Positions 49,101 through 60,256 are shown, numbered from the stretch's first letter. The stretch: DNA of 64,000 nucleotides from Glandiceps talaboti (GCF_964340395.1 NC_135567.1:21307306-21371305); one strand, 5' to 3'. Numbers and translations: made by a program. Notes: generated by a model from the sequence alone, not told the origin.

Positions 49101-49773
49101 TAGACATAAGTGTTTAGATCCTAGGGGTATCGTGGTTTCTCCGGAGAACACCTTTCTCATAGCCAATAAATCAAAACCCAGGTGCACCGAGCATCCAATC
49201 ATTGAGTGTGATTTAGATGGTAAGGTTATCCGTATTATTGGCCAAGGTAAGATAACATCAACATACGGCATAGCCATGAATTACGATAACAATAAGTTGT
49301 ACGCGACTGACCAACGATTAGGCTGCGTGTATATATTTAGATACCAAGATCGTGACTACTTGCATTACAAAACTGTCTGTCATACCGGGGAAGACCAGAA
49401 TGCATTGCTGAATCCTACTTCTATTGCCCTCAACAGTGATGGCCATGTCATCGTTTCCGATTCCGGTAATCGGAGGGTAATTGCATTAGATGAAAATGGA
49501 GAATTCCTGTTTGACATAGGTGGTCCCAGTGTTGCTGACATGATGACCCAACCGAGAGGGGTCATGGTCGACAGGGATGATAATATATATGTATGCGACA
49601 AACATCAAAGCAGCGTTCTCAAGTTTGACCAGTACGGCAAATATCCATATCGCATTCTGTCACGTAGAGACAAGATCAGCAAACCATATGGCGTGACATC
49701 TACTGATGAACCATTCAGATTATTGGTAATTGACAGTGATAGACACCGTCTTAAATGCCAAGAAGGAGTTTAA
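46189..49773 (+). CDS. HEPN / B-box / coiled-coil / filamin / NHL protein
   Basis: An uninterrupted 1194-codon frame. Residues about 20-190 form a DZIP3-like HEPN domain (FRKCFDKIHPANTLRHRL, NICSLPTPVAGWDNMP, FRDYWNVILDALVRLGA). About 263-310 holds four 12-residue repeats (VEGPRDDLQASP) in an acidic region. About 494-570 holds four 19-residue repeats (ASELEKQRQLSTQSVGSDS). 582-618 is a B-box zinc finger with the C-x2-H, C-x2-C, C-x2-C, H-x4-H order (CSEH ... CRTC ... CVKC ... HFGH). Then come a coiled coil (about 625-745), a filamin/ABP280 repeat (about 790-885, ending HIYGSPLTFRV) and NHL repeats (about 905-1190). The second half matches TRIM2/3/71-type proteins, but there is no RING; HEPN takes its place. 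The HEPN R-N-x3-H motif is replaced by QKKFIS (46591-46608). ATG 46189 follows an acceptor at 46072. A role in RNA or ubiquitin-linked regulation or innate immunity is plausible but inferred. Confidence 0.92.
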   Translation: MATTVESPQESQVTKEMEYYDRLGKLLNHGGAIAFRKCFDKIHPANTLRHRLTDRNIHDTLRNLCRRNIINTAQYQILYPTTECEPNSENFDMTLLVILLINICSLPTPVAGWDNMPPITDQTKADDIARVLYFQKKFISNQNGSISKRNFRDYWNVILDALVRLGANKADLDKWRKQHVDHKVGEKYHQEIRVGLETVDTLLQEGIGVGGQVAQRSGHRPMSYADRDMWQQYDREISEGEDIIATILHETERVPTQTHYHVEGSRDDRQASPVEGPRDDLQASPVEGPRDDLQVSPVEGSRNDLQASPVEFEEQKNNNLAEKVMVVEIQQPCGKEFHQDPVMHDRETHDDHFTSSEQLSIQKQYDEDPIQAVPMVIRKGSLEDEEFYYDTTEEPQAAASPKNLDQQYDNELDQQYDNEITVGVVMLESRPIAKKIVEDEVFYYKDDKDYLRASVSDLHQQDHGTRGEYDDEYAAQMMERESFYNDQTDDSKTASELEKQRQLSTQSIGSDSASELEKQRQLSTQSVGSDSASELEKQRQLSTQSVGSDSASELEKQRQLSTQSVGSDSAEQRIVKHQYVQCSEHEDDPMNSSMYCRTCNNPLYCVKCTQTKHQHFGHVLVYITAEASLLQQEIRQKITQLVSKKAEIDNSLSTARMSSQQLEENFRQVSAKIQRAEVEEQTKLRLTEKVKDQYNEMKGKMDSERVALRKGAKSVNQSLKYLKEVCSEQNDPYDVMSEQKKVEAYLERPMPMKTTFYSVYDLVAEVYADGGKLYLFYPALPASSSVKHIQVHKISLPLRKNEEAVFDITTKNYFGNTVDEFEGLEAYVKDSEGDLEMCDVLRIVKRGKFITFKVKFTASKQGLHEISVKLRNHHIYGSPLTFRVAPSFKLKGINIKYSIKNKKLDNFLYRQTDNIIPGRQKSAMTVGNEGQIVFVDVATHAPLIGKVLVNRLHLFDQDLAQYKSVTLSLPCRHKCLDPRGIVVSPENTFLIANKSKPRCTEHPIIECDLDGKVIRIIGQGKITSTYGIAMNYDNNKLYATDQRLGCVYIFRYQDRDYLHYKTVCHTGEDQNALLNPTSIALNSDGHVIVSDSGNRRVIALDENGEFLFDIGGPSVADMMTQPRGVMVDRDDNIYVCDKHQSSVLKFDQYGKYPYRILSRRDKISKPYGVTSTDEPFRLLVIDSDRHRLKCQEGV

Positions 49774-50351
49774 GACTTGGTGATTGACAGTGACAGACAC
49801 CATCTTAAATGCCAAGAAGGAGTTTAAGACTTGGTGATTGACAGTGACAGACACCATCTTAAATGCCAAGAAGGAGTTTAAGACTTGGTGATTGACAGTG
49901 ACAGACACCATCTTAAATGCCAAGAAGGAGTTTAAGACTTGGTGATTGACAGTGATAGACACCATCTTAAATACCAAGAAGGAGTTTAAGACTTGGTGAT
50001 TGACAGCGACAGACACCATCTTAAATACCAAGAAGGAGTTTAAGACTTGGTGATTGACAGTGACAGACACCATCTTAAATGCCAAGAAGGGGTTTAAGAC
50101 TTGGTGATTGACAGTGACAGACACCATCTTAAATGCCAAGAAGGAGTTTAAGACTTGGTGATTGACAGTGACAGACACCATCTTAAATGCCAAGAAGGAG
50201 TTTAAGACTTGGTGATTGACAGTGACAGACACCATCTTAAATGCCATGAAGGGGTTTAAGACTTGGTGATTGACAGTGACAGACACCATCTTAAATACCA
50301 AGAAGGAGTTTAAGACTTGGTGATTGACAGTGATAGACACCATCTTAAATG
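49724..50351 (+). repeat. 54-bp minisatellite made from the end of the CDS
   Basis: The last 50 bases of the 46189 gene, including its TAA, are the first copy. Eleven more copies follow in the 3' UTR. Each 54-bp unit equals 18 codons, reads DLVIDSDRHHLKCQEGV and ends in its own TAA in the same frame. The copies are nearly identical. Confidence 0.95.
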
Positions 50352-50462
50352 AGCAAATGAACAAATGACCTAAACATGCCATGCCATGTCATGACATTAT
50401 AAATCTCATATGTTTTGTTTGAATGCATTCAACTTGGCTTGTGCATGATAGAATATGCAATG

Positions 50463-50468
50463 AATAAA
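50463..50468 (+). terminator. Poly(A) signal AATAAA of the 46189 gene
   Basis: The first AATAAA after the 54-bp array, in GCAATGAATAAAATG. It places the array inside the 3' UTR. Confidence 0.55.
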
Positions 50469-50860
50469 ATGTTGGCCATATGCACAAATAGTAACTTCTG
50501 ATAGCTCAGTGTAGTACCATTTGGAACCATGGCAACAAAAGGGGTGTGGTCAGGTAAAGTTTGCATATATGTAGAAAGTTCTGATAAAACTCCTAGAGAA
50601 CCTTATCTACTTACCACTCTCAACAAAAATACTGGGCTTATCTAGAGTATGCAAAATAGAAAAAACCCAGAAAATGTCCACTTCTGGTTCAAACACGTCA
50701 CATCTTTATGACTGTAAATGTTAAAAGATGAAAGAGTATAATATGTTCTGACGTAATATTTTTATGCTGAAATATTTTGATGTCAATAAAATGTCTGTGT
50801 TTGTTTATTTCATTGCATCACATGTTATCAGCTTGCTTCTTTAGTGCACAGGCTTCCATA
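50469..50860. other. No gene visible
   Basis: Unique AT-rich spacer downstream of the HEPN/NHL gene. A second AATAAA lies near 50785. Confidence 0.5.
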
Positions 50861-51048
50861 GGCAATTTGTATTTCACTATGTTTGACTTCATGTTTTATC
50901 TAGGCAATTTGTATTTCACTATATTTGACTTCATGTTTTATCTGGGCAGTATGTATTTCACTATGTTTGACTTCACATTTTATCTAGGCAGTTTGTATTT
51001 CACTATGTTTGACTTCATGTTTTATCCAGGCAGTTTGTATTTCACTAA
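50861..51048. repeat. 42-bp tandem repeat, 4.5 copies
   Basis: The unit is GGCAATTTGTATTTCACTAT, GTTTGACTTCATGTTTTATC, TA. Confidence 0.93.
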
Positions 51049-51055
51049 CTTTAAT

Positions 51056-51285
51056 AGCTGGCAATGGCAGTCTGAAACTTAGCTGGCAATGGTAGTCTGA
51101 AACTTAGCTGGCAATGGTAGTCTGAAACTTAGCTGGCAATGGCAGTCGGAAACTTAGCTGGCAATGGTAGTCTGAAACTTAGCTGGCAATGACAGTCTGA
51201 AACTTATCTGAAACTTTAATAGCTGGCAATGGTAGTCTGAAACTTTAATAGCTGGCAATGGTAGTCTGAAACATAGCTGGCAATG
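51056..51285. repeat. 25-bp minisatellite, about 9 copies
   Basis: The unit is AGCTGGCAATGGTAGTCTGA, AACTT; later copies carry TTAAT before AGCTGG. Confidence 0.93.
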
Positions 51286-51674
51286 AAGTAATGAACAAAT
51301 ACTCTCAATATAATACACTGACTATTTAGTAGAAACTTTGCATAGATTAAAGGTAGGAGTATGCACAATAATAAGACTTGATAAATAATGTGGCGGTGTA
51401 TTATATTCTGGTATGCAAAATATTTTATGATGTCATTTTATGTAAATTAATATTACAAAAGAGCTGATTATGTCAATATATGTCTGGTTTTGTGTTTGTT
51501 TTCTAAATATTGGTAATTATATTAAGCTTAATTCACACTTTACATCCTATTTTATCTTAAAGTATTCTTACATAAATATCATATGTTACTTTCAAAATAT
51601 ATCAAATATTATAACTGAACACGTTACTTTCAGAGAAATTTAAGTTTCTTGAAATTATCCCAGTTTTATTGCCA
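51286..51674. other. No gene visible
   Basis: Unique AT-rich spacer. Confidence 0.5.
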
Positions 51675-53368
51675 TGTTCTCACATTAGTGTTATCTTATC
51701 AGTTAATGGCCAGTGTTTCAGTCCCTGGTTCTCACATTAGTGTTATTTTATCAGTTAAAGGCCAGTGTTTCAATCCCAGGTTCTCACATTAGTGTTATCT
51801 TATCAGTTAAAGGCCAGGGTTTTCATCCCAGGTTCTCACATTAGTGTTATCTTATCAGTTAAAGGCCTGGGTTTCAATACCGGGTTCTCACATTAGTGTT
51901 ATCTTATCAATTAAAGGCCAGGGTTTTCATCCCAGGTTCTCACATTAGTGTTATGTTATCAGTTAAAGGCCTGGGTTTCAATACCGGGTTCTAACATTAG
52001 TGTTATCTTATCAGTTAAAGGCCAGGGTTGCAATACCTGGTTCTCACATTAGTGTTATCTTATCAGTTAAAGGCCAGGGTTGCAATACCTGGTTCTCACA
52101 TTAGTGTTATCTTATCAGTTAAAGGCCAGGGTTGCAATACCTGGTTCTCACATTAGTGTTATCTTATCAGTTAAAGGCCTGGGTTTCAATACCTGGTTCT
52201 CACATTAGTGTTATCTTATCAGTTAAAGGCCAGGGTTGCAATACCTGGTTCTCACATTAGTGTTATCTTATCAGTTAAAGGCCAGGGTTGCAATACCTGG
52301 TTCTCACATTAGTGTTATCTTATCAGTTAAAGGCCTGGGTTTCAATACCGGGTTCTCACATTAGTGTTATCTTATCAGTTAAAGGCCAGGGTTGCAATAC
52401 CTGGTTCTCACATTAGTGTTATCTTATCAGTTAAAGGCCAGGGTTGCAATACCTGGTTCTCACATTAGTGTTATCTTATCAGTTAAAGGCCAGGGTTGCA
52501 ATACCTGGTTCTCACATTAGTGTTATCTTATCAGTTAAAGGCCAGGGTTGCAATACCTGGTTCTCACATTAGTGTTATCTTATCAGTTAAAGGCCAGGGT
52601 TGCAATACCTGGTTCTCACATTAGTGTTATCTTATCAGTTAAAGGCCAGGGTTTCAATACCTGGTTCTCACATTAGTGTTATCTTATCAGTTAAAGGCCA
52701 GGGTTGCAATACCTGGTTCTCACATTAGTGTTATCTTATCAGTTAAAGGCCTGGGTTTCAATACCTGGTTCTCACATTAGTGTTATCTTATCAGTTAAAG
52801 GCCAGGGTTGCAATACCTGGTTCTCACATTAGTGTTATCTTATCAGTTAAAGGCCAGGGTTGCAATACCTGGTTCTCACATTAGTGTTATCTTATCAGTT
52901 AAAGGCCAGGGTTGCAATACCTGGTTCTCACATTAGTGTTATCTTATCAGTTAAAGGCCAGGGTTTCAATACCTGGTTCTCACATTAGTGTTATCTTATC
53001 AGTTAAAGGCCAGGGTTTCAATACCTGGTTCTCACATTAGTGTTATCTTATCAGTTAAAGGCCAGGGTTTCAATACCTGGTTCTCACATTAGTGTTATCT
53101 TATCAGTTAAAGGCCAGGGTTTCAATACCTGGTTCTCACATTAGTGTTATCTTATCAGTTAAAGGCCAGGGTTTCAATACCTGGTTCTCACATTAGTGTT
53201 ATCTTATCAGTTAAAGGCCAGGGTTTCAATACCTGGTTCTCACATTAGTGTTATCTTATCAGTTAAAGGCCAGGGTTTCAATACCTGGTTCTCACATTAG
53301 TGTTATCTTATCAGTTAAAGGCCAGGGTTTCAATACCTGGTTCTCACATTAGTGTTATCTTATCAGTT
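51675..53368. repeat. 52-bp minisatellite, about 32 copies
   Basis: The unit is GGTTCTCACATTAGTGTTAT, CTTATCAGTTAAAGGCCAGG, GTTGCAATACCT. The left copies are more diverged; the right end (from about 52930) is uniform with GGTTTCAATACC. The GGGTTTCAATACC segment resembles a tRNA T-arm / B-box. Confidence 0.96.
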
Positions 53369-53995
53369 GTACCAGACATTTGTTTTTGATATCTAAATAT
53401 AATCCTGATTTGACATAGTCCTTTTAAAGACTAACAACTATGGGTGTGAGTGATTTGAAATTATCTTACAAGTATTCAGCCAAGCACACATGAAAGTTTA
53501 TCACTTGAAGACAACATTGTTGATGTAATAAGTATAAAAACTGACATCAAAGAGTGATTTTCAGTCAGTATTTCTGCTATTGAGAACCTGATTGTGATTT
53601 CACAATTTTTGCAAGTGTAATTTGCAATTAAAATCAATATTTGTAAACTATTTATAAATGTTTCAAAATAGATAAAGCGATTGTTTCTATTGTGTTTGTG
53701 GGGGGGGGGGGGAGACACAAAACACACATAAAATGCTATGTTATCTACTGGGTCCATAAATGGATCACACCCAAGTATACCCTCTGAACTAACTTACCAA
53801 ACCACACAATGTATTACCAGTATACCCTCTGAACTAACTTACCAAACCACAATGTATTTTACCAGATTTTAGTCTTCCATTAATATCTTTCCTCTTTGGT
53901 GACATACTTTTTATCATTTCAACCCACATCAACAAACATCAAGTTTTAAAAATTACATTTGGATGTTGGCTAGCAAGATGGCAACCACAATTCTA
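53369..53995. other. No gene visible
   Basis: Contains a G-run of about 14 bases at 53700 and two tandem copies of a segment with GTATACCCTCTGAACTAACT (about 53770-53850). Confidence 0.5.
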
Positions 53996-54541
53996 AGTCC
54001 TGCTTGCAGACAGTCCGATGTATTTCATTCACCACTGTCCTGTGGAAACCACGTAACCTGCCTATTTCGAGAGCACCAGCAAAATGCTTTCACTAGTAGT
54101 TGCTGATAACATCACAAAAAATTGTCAAAATCAGAACTTTTCCAGTTTTTAAACTGTAATTTCAAACGTCCCACAAGGTAAGGAGGAAACCCTGAAATTA
54201 GGGTTGAACTTGTGATTTAGTCACAGTTAGGTAAAATTACTAAATAGTAGATTTATTACTTATATTTTGACAACTAGGTGTCTTAATTCCTTAGTTACCC
54301 CGCAGACCCTACACGAAACCCGCATTTCTGGTAAAGCCCATGTTTCACGGTCTAGTTCCTGACGACTGTGTTCCGATTTTACACTAAATTATCTTCAGAC
54401 ATCAGTGTAATGTAATGTTTGAAGATAACATAGTGTACAATCGAAACACGGATGTCAGGAACTATGTACACTAAGCTTCCATGGCTGTCTCCTTGCAGGA
54501 CAGAGAATGAAGGGACGACTTACTCCATCCGCTACAGGACT
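53996..54541. mobile_element. Probable long member of the AGTCCTGCTTGCA element family
   Basis: It starts AGTCCTGCTTGCAGACAGTC and ends ACTTACTCCATCCGCTACAGGACT, both resembling the ends of the elements at 11392 and 11689. A separate foldback element sits inside at 54353-54464. No reading frame is evident. Confidence 0.4.
54353..54464. mobile_element. 112-bp foldback element
   Basis: Arms of about 48 bp (TAGTTCCTGACGACTGTGTT ... and its complement ... CGGATGTCAGGAACTA), roughly 85% matched, around a short loop TCAGTGTAATGTAAT. It would fold into one long hairpin if transcribed. MITE-like. Confidence 0.65.
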
Positions 54542-55340
54542 ACCAGTAACCATGGTAACCATAACTAGATTCATGGCCTGGCCTTGCTAGCCTCTAATAA
54601 ACAGAAATCATCCCTGTAAATTCTAGAGTTATAGTCTTTAGACAACTAAATGACAATTTGTTCATACACATAAATGGAAGTGGATTGAAGGGCGTGTTCG
54701 TTTTGACCTATCCATCATCATGTTCTTCGGAACTTCGAACCACATGAACCAACTAGTGGCGAAGTTGATATTGAACTTGAAGATAATTCACGTGTGTATC
54801 TTCCATTTTAACTTAATTACTAGAGACTGATGAATTCGAATACATACTTACTGTGACTCTAAAATCGTATCAATTTAAGCATGAAGTGGTAAAAATTCAG
54901 GTGAGTAGCTTCGAGAGGATCGAGTCTTGAAACAGAACTACATGTACGTCCCATTACATCCATGGTCCCATCGACGCAGTCTCCATTTAACAGGTGCAGG
55001 TTAAACCGTGCCCTCTACGGTCATTACAACCAAGATCTTTGTTTTTGTGAGGTGTGCTTACGCCCTCTATGTCATAAAAGTTCACGATCTTTGTTTTTAT
55101 ACCTTCGCATGTGCACAACAGTGATACACTGATACCACGTGTCTAACAAAGAGCCATTCAACATGGTGAGTTCACATGTTTCCTCTTTGGGACACTATAT
55201 AAATAGAGAAAAAAAAACCATTCAATTTCCACATCATTGGTTATTCACTCATGTACAGACATGTGATTGACATTTTAATCAAGAGTGGCAACTCATTTTA
55301 ATATGAGTTTGCAGGTTCCTTCAGCCACCTTTCTGAACTG
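54542..55340. other. Possible promoter and first exon, plus strand
   Basis: A more CpG-containing, unique region. At 55163-55165 an ATG is followed immediately by a consensus splice donor (AACATG|GTGAGT), the pattern of genes whose first exon ends with the start codon. No second exon could be recognised in the following repeats. Confidence 0.35.
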
Positions 55341-56053
55341 GTCTTAGAATGCCACACTAGTGTATACACAGTCATGTCAGTAAGGACACTGGAGTCTTAG
55401 AATGCTACAGTAGTGTATACACAGTCATATCAGTAAGGACACTGGAGTCTTAGAATGCCACACTAATGTATACACAGTCATGTCAGTAAGGACACTGGAG
55501 TCTTAGAATGCCACACTAGTGTACACACAGTCACGTCAATAAGGACACTGGAGTCTTAGAATGCCACACTAGTGTACACACAGTCACGCCAGTAAGGACA
55601 CTGGAGTCTTAGAATGCCACACTAGTGTATACACAGTCACGTCAGTAAGGACACTGGAGTCTTAGAATGCCTCACTAGTGTATACACAGTCACGTCAGTA
55701 AGGACACTGGAGTCTTAGAATGCCACACTAGTGTATACACAGTCATGTCAGTAAGGACACTGGAGTCTTAGAATGCCACACTAGTGTATACACAGTCATG
55801 TCAGTAAGGACACTGGAGTCTTAGAATGCCACACTAGTGTACACACAGTCACGTCAGTAAGGACACTGGAGTCTTAGAATGCCACACTAGTGTATACACA
55901 GTCATGTCAGTAAGGACACTGGAGTCTTAGAATGCCACACTAGTGTAACACAGTCACATCAGTAAGGACACTGGAGTCTTAGAATGCCACACTAGTGTAA
56001 CACACAGTCACATCAGTAAGGACACTGGAGTCTTAGAATGCCACACAAGTGTA
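55341..56053. repeat. 53-bp minisatellite, about 13 copies
   Basis: The unit is GTCTTAGAATGCCACACTAG, TGTATACACAGTCATGTCAG, TAAGGACACTGGA. Confidence 0.96.
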
Positions 56054-56340
56054 TGTACATGTAGCATTTCTACAATTCTTTTTATTATCACAACACACTA
56101 GGAAATGTCAAATGTCCGATCGTCAAATTCTGCCCCTGTTATTTACTGACCTGATGATTATCTGTGAAGAGGGTAGAAGATAGTAACAGTTTTTGAAACC
56201 TTTGAGTAGAGTTTAGTTTAGATCATTCAATATCTTTTCTTATTTTCTGTAACATGTAAAACCTCAAACAAAACACTGGATTTCAAATTCTATACTTCTT
56301 TCGTAATGTTGGGGTTTGACTACAGACTGAGTGTAAACAG
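56054..56340. other. Short unique spacer
   Basis: Nothing recognised. Confidence 0.5.
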
Positions 56341-58275
56341 GATATTTACTGTTCTTAGAGGGTTATATAGTCAAATATTTACTGTGCTTTAATAGAGGGT
56401 CATATAGTCAAATATTTACTGTTCTTAGAGGGTCATATAGTCAAATATTTACTGTGCTTAGAGGGTCATATAGTCAAATATTTACTGTGCTTAGAGGGTC
56501 ATATAGTCAAATATTTACTGTTCTTAGAGGGTCATATAGTCAAATATTTACTGTTCTTAGAGGGTCATATAGTCAAATATTTACTGTGCTTAGAGGGTCA
56601 TAAAGTCAAATATTTACTGTTCTTAGAGGGTCATATAGTCAAATATTTACTGTTCTTAGAGGGTCATATAGTCAAATATTTACTGTGCTTAGAGGGTTAT
56701 ATAGTCAAATATTTACTGTTCTTAGAGGGTCATATAGTCAAATATTTACTGTTCTTAGAGGGTCATATAGTCAAATATTTACTGTGCTTAGAGGGTTATA
56801 TAGTCAAATATTTACTGTGCTTTAATAGAGGGTCATGTAGTCAAATATTTACTGTTCTTAGAGGGTCATATAGTCAAATATTTACTGTTCTTAGAGGGTC
56901 ATATAGTCAAATATTTACTGTTCTTAGAGGGTCATATAGTCAAATATTTACTGTGCTTTAATAGAGGGTCATATAGTCAAATATTTACTGTGCTTAGAGG
57001 GTTATATAGTCAAATATTTACTGTGCTTTAATAGAGGGTCATATAGTCAAATATTTACTGTGCTTAGAGGGTCATATAGTCAAATATTTACTGTGCTTTA
57101 ATAGAGGGTCATATAGTCAAATATTTACTGTTCTTAGAGGGTCATATAGTCAAATATTTACTGTGCTTTAATAGAGGGTCATATAGTCAAATATTTACTG
57201 TGCTTAGAGGGTCATATAGTCAAATATTTACTGTGCTTTAATAGAGGGTCATATAGTCAAATATTTACTGTTCTTAGAGGGTCATATAGTCAAATATTTA
57301 CTGTGCTTTAATAGAGGGTCATATATAGTCAAATATTTACTGTGCTTAGAGGGTTATATAGTCAAATATTTACTGTGCTTCGAGGGTTATATAGTCAAAT
57401 ATTTACTGTACTTAAAGAGTCATATAGTCAAATATTTACTGTGCTTAGAGGGTTATATAGTCAAATATTTACTGTGCTTAGAGAGTCATATAGTCAAATA
57501 TTTACTGTGCTTAGAGGGTCATATAGTCAAATATTTACTGTGCTTAGAGGGTCATATAGTCAAATATTTACTGTGCTTTAATAGAGGGTCATATAGTCAA
57601 ATATTTACTGTTCTTAGAGGGTCATATAGTCAAATATTTACTGTGCTTTAATAGAGGGTCATATAGTCAAATATTTACTGTGCTTAGAGGGTCATATAGT
57701 CAAATATTTACTGTGCTTTAATAGAGGGTCATATAGTCAAATATTTACTGTTCTTAGAGGGTCATATAGTCAAATATTTACTGTGCTTTAATAGAGGGTC
57801 ATATATAGTCAAATATTTACTGTGCTTAGAGGGTTATATAGTCAAATATTTACTGTGCTTCGAGGGTTATATAGTCAAATATTTACTGTACTTAAAGAGT
57901 CATATAGTCAAATATTTACTGTGCTTAGAGGGTTATATAGTCAAATATTTACTGTGCTTAGAGAGTCATATAGTCAAATATTTACTGTGCTTAGAGGGTC
58001 ATATAGTCAAATATTTACTGTGCTTAGAGGGTCATATAGTCAAATATTTACTGTGCTTTAATAGAGGGTCCTATAGTCAAATATTTACTGTGCTTAGAGG
58101 GTCCTATAGTCAAATATTTACTGTGCTTAGAGGGTCATATAGTCAAATATTTACTGTGCTTAGAGGGTCATATAGTCAAATATTTACTGTGCTTAGAGGG
58201 TCCTATAGTCAAATATTTACTGTGCTTAGAGGGTCCTATAGTCAAATATTTACTGTGCTTAGAGGGTCATATACT
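56341..58275. repeat. 33/37-bp minisatellite with a 480-bp higher-order duplication
   Basis: The units are CTTAGAGGGTCATATAGTCA, AATATTTACTGTG (33 bp) and a form with TTTAATAG (37 bp). A block of many units ending near 57581 recurs 480 bp later with the same order of variants, including the unusual ATATATAG and TTCGAGGG copies. Confidence 0.96.
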
Positions 58276-58618
58276 CATACAATGTGAAACATTCTTAGGA
58301 TGAATATTTCTTTTAATAATTTAATTTTTCCTTTAAAATTGTTAGTTATTACATGGGATATTACAATTACTTGAAAGAAAAAAATGAAAATTTCAAAATT
58401 GCTATTTTAAATTATAGTTACATTTCTGTACAGTATGCATAAATGTTATCAGTATACATCAATGAGTTTTGTATTTGTGTGCATATTAATTATAATGTGA
58501 CTACTACCAGTGGTATCTTTGCTTTTGGAGTTTGTTTGCTGAGGTGGGAATGTAGAGTCATGATGGTTGAATGGCTGAGTCTGCAAGTTGCAAGTCTGAG
58601 CCTTGTCACTGCCATTTA
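58276..58618. other. Spacer with a weak SINE-like stretch
   Basis: 58560-58615 contains TGGCTGAGTCTG and GTTGCAAGTCTGAGCC, weakly like the A and B boxes of tRNA-derived SINEs, but their spacing is too short for confidence. Confidence 0.25.
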
Positions 58619-58998
58619 AGATTTACACACATGACCAGGCCTAGCTCTGAAGATTTACACACATGACCAGGCCTAGCTCTGAAGATTTACACACATGACC
58701 AGGCCTAGCTCTGAAGATTTACACACATGACCAGGCCTAGCTCTGAAGATTTACACACATGACCAGGCCTAGCTCTGAAGATTTACACACATGACCAGGC
58801 CTAGCTCTGAAGGTTTACACACATGACCAGGCCTAGCTCTGAAGGTTTACACACATGACCAGGCCTAGCTCTGAAGGTTTACACACATGACCAGGCCTAG
58901 CTCTGAAGGTTTACACACATGACCAGGCCTAGCTCTGAAGATTTACACACATGACCAGGCCTAGCTCTGAAGATTTACACACATGACCAGGCCTAGCT
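58619..58998. repeat. 32-bp minisatellite, 12 copies
   Basis: The unit is GATTTACACACATGACCAGG, CCTAGCTCTGAA, with GGTTTACA in the middle copies. Confidence 0.96.
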
Positions 58999-59041
58999 GT
59001 TAGAGAAACCACAACAGAAGACATGTCAGAGTTCTAAGAGG

Positions 59042-60256
59042 TAGCCAGGCCATGGATACAACTTACTAGCTAGCCTGGCCATGGATACAACTTACTAGCT
59101 AGCCGGGCCATGGATACAATTTACCAGCTAGCCGGGCCATGGAAACAACTTACTAGCTAGCCAGGCCATGGATACAATTTACTAGCTAGCCAGACCATGG
59201 ATACAATTTACTAGCTAGCCAGGCCATGGATACAACTTACTAGCTAGCCAGGCCATGGATACAATTTACTAGCTAGCCAGGCCATGGATACAACTTACTA
59301 GCTAGCCGGGCCATGGATACAATTTACTAGCTAGACAGGCCAGGGATACAATTTACTAGCTAGCCGGGCCATGGATACAACTTACTATCTAGCCGGGCCA
59401 TGGATACAACTTACTAGCTAGCCGGGCCATGGATACAACTTACTGGCTAGCCGGGCCATGGATACAACTTACTAGCTAGCCAGGCCATGGATACAACTTA
59501 CTGGCTAGCCAGGCCATGGATACAACTTACTAGCTAGCCAGGCCATGGATACAACTTACTAGCTAGCCAGGCCATGGATACAACTTACTATCTAGCCGGG
59601 CCATGGATACAACTTACTAGCTAGCCAGGCCATGGATACAACTTACTAGCTAGCCAGGCCATGGATACAACTTACTAGCTAGCCAGGCCATGGATACAAC
59701 TTACTGGCTAGCCAGGCCATGGATACAACTTACTGGCTAGCCAGGCCATGGATACAACTTACTAGCTAGCCAGGCCATGGATACAACTTACTAGCTAGCC
59801 AGGCCTAAATACAACTTCCTGGCTAGCCAGGCCATGGATACAATTTACTAGCTAGCCAGGCCATGGATACAACTTACTAGCTAGCCGGGCCATGGATACA
59901 ATTTACTAGCTAGCCAGGCCAGGGATACAACTTACTGGCTAGCCAGGCCATGGATACAACTTACTAGCTAGCCGGGCCATGGATACAATTTACTAGCTAG
60001 CCAGGCCAGGGATACAACTTACTGGCTAGCCGGGCCATGGATACAATTTACTAGCTAGCCAGGCCATGGATACAATTTACTAGCTAGCCAGGCCATGGAT
60101 ACAACTTACTAGCTAGCCGGGCCATGGATACAATTTACTAGCTAGCCAGGCCATGGATACAATTTACTAGCTAGCCAGGCCATGGATACAACTTACTAGC
60201 TAGCCGGGCCATGGATACAACTTACTAGCTAGCCGGGCCATGGATACAACTTACTA
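59042..60256. repeat. 29-bp minisatellite, about 42 copies
   Basis: The unit is TAGCCAGGCCATGGATACAA, CTTACTAGC, with CCGGG/CCAGG and AACTT/AATTT variants. The junction CTAGCTAG is palindromic. Confidence 0.96.

Noticed and set aside
49720-50382. 220-residue minus-strand frame
   Set aside because: Antisense of the 54-bp 3' UTR array.
53476-53757. 93-residue minus-strand frame
   Set aside because: Crosses a poly-G run and has no protein-like features.
57342-58061. Two identical 79-residue frames
   Set aside because: Products of the 480-bp duplication within the 33/37-bp array.
58560-58615. tRNA-derived SINE
   Set aside because: A- and B-box-like motifs are too close together and no tail or target duplication is visible.
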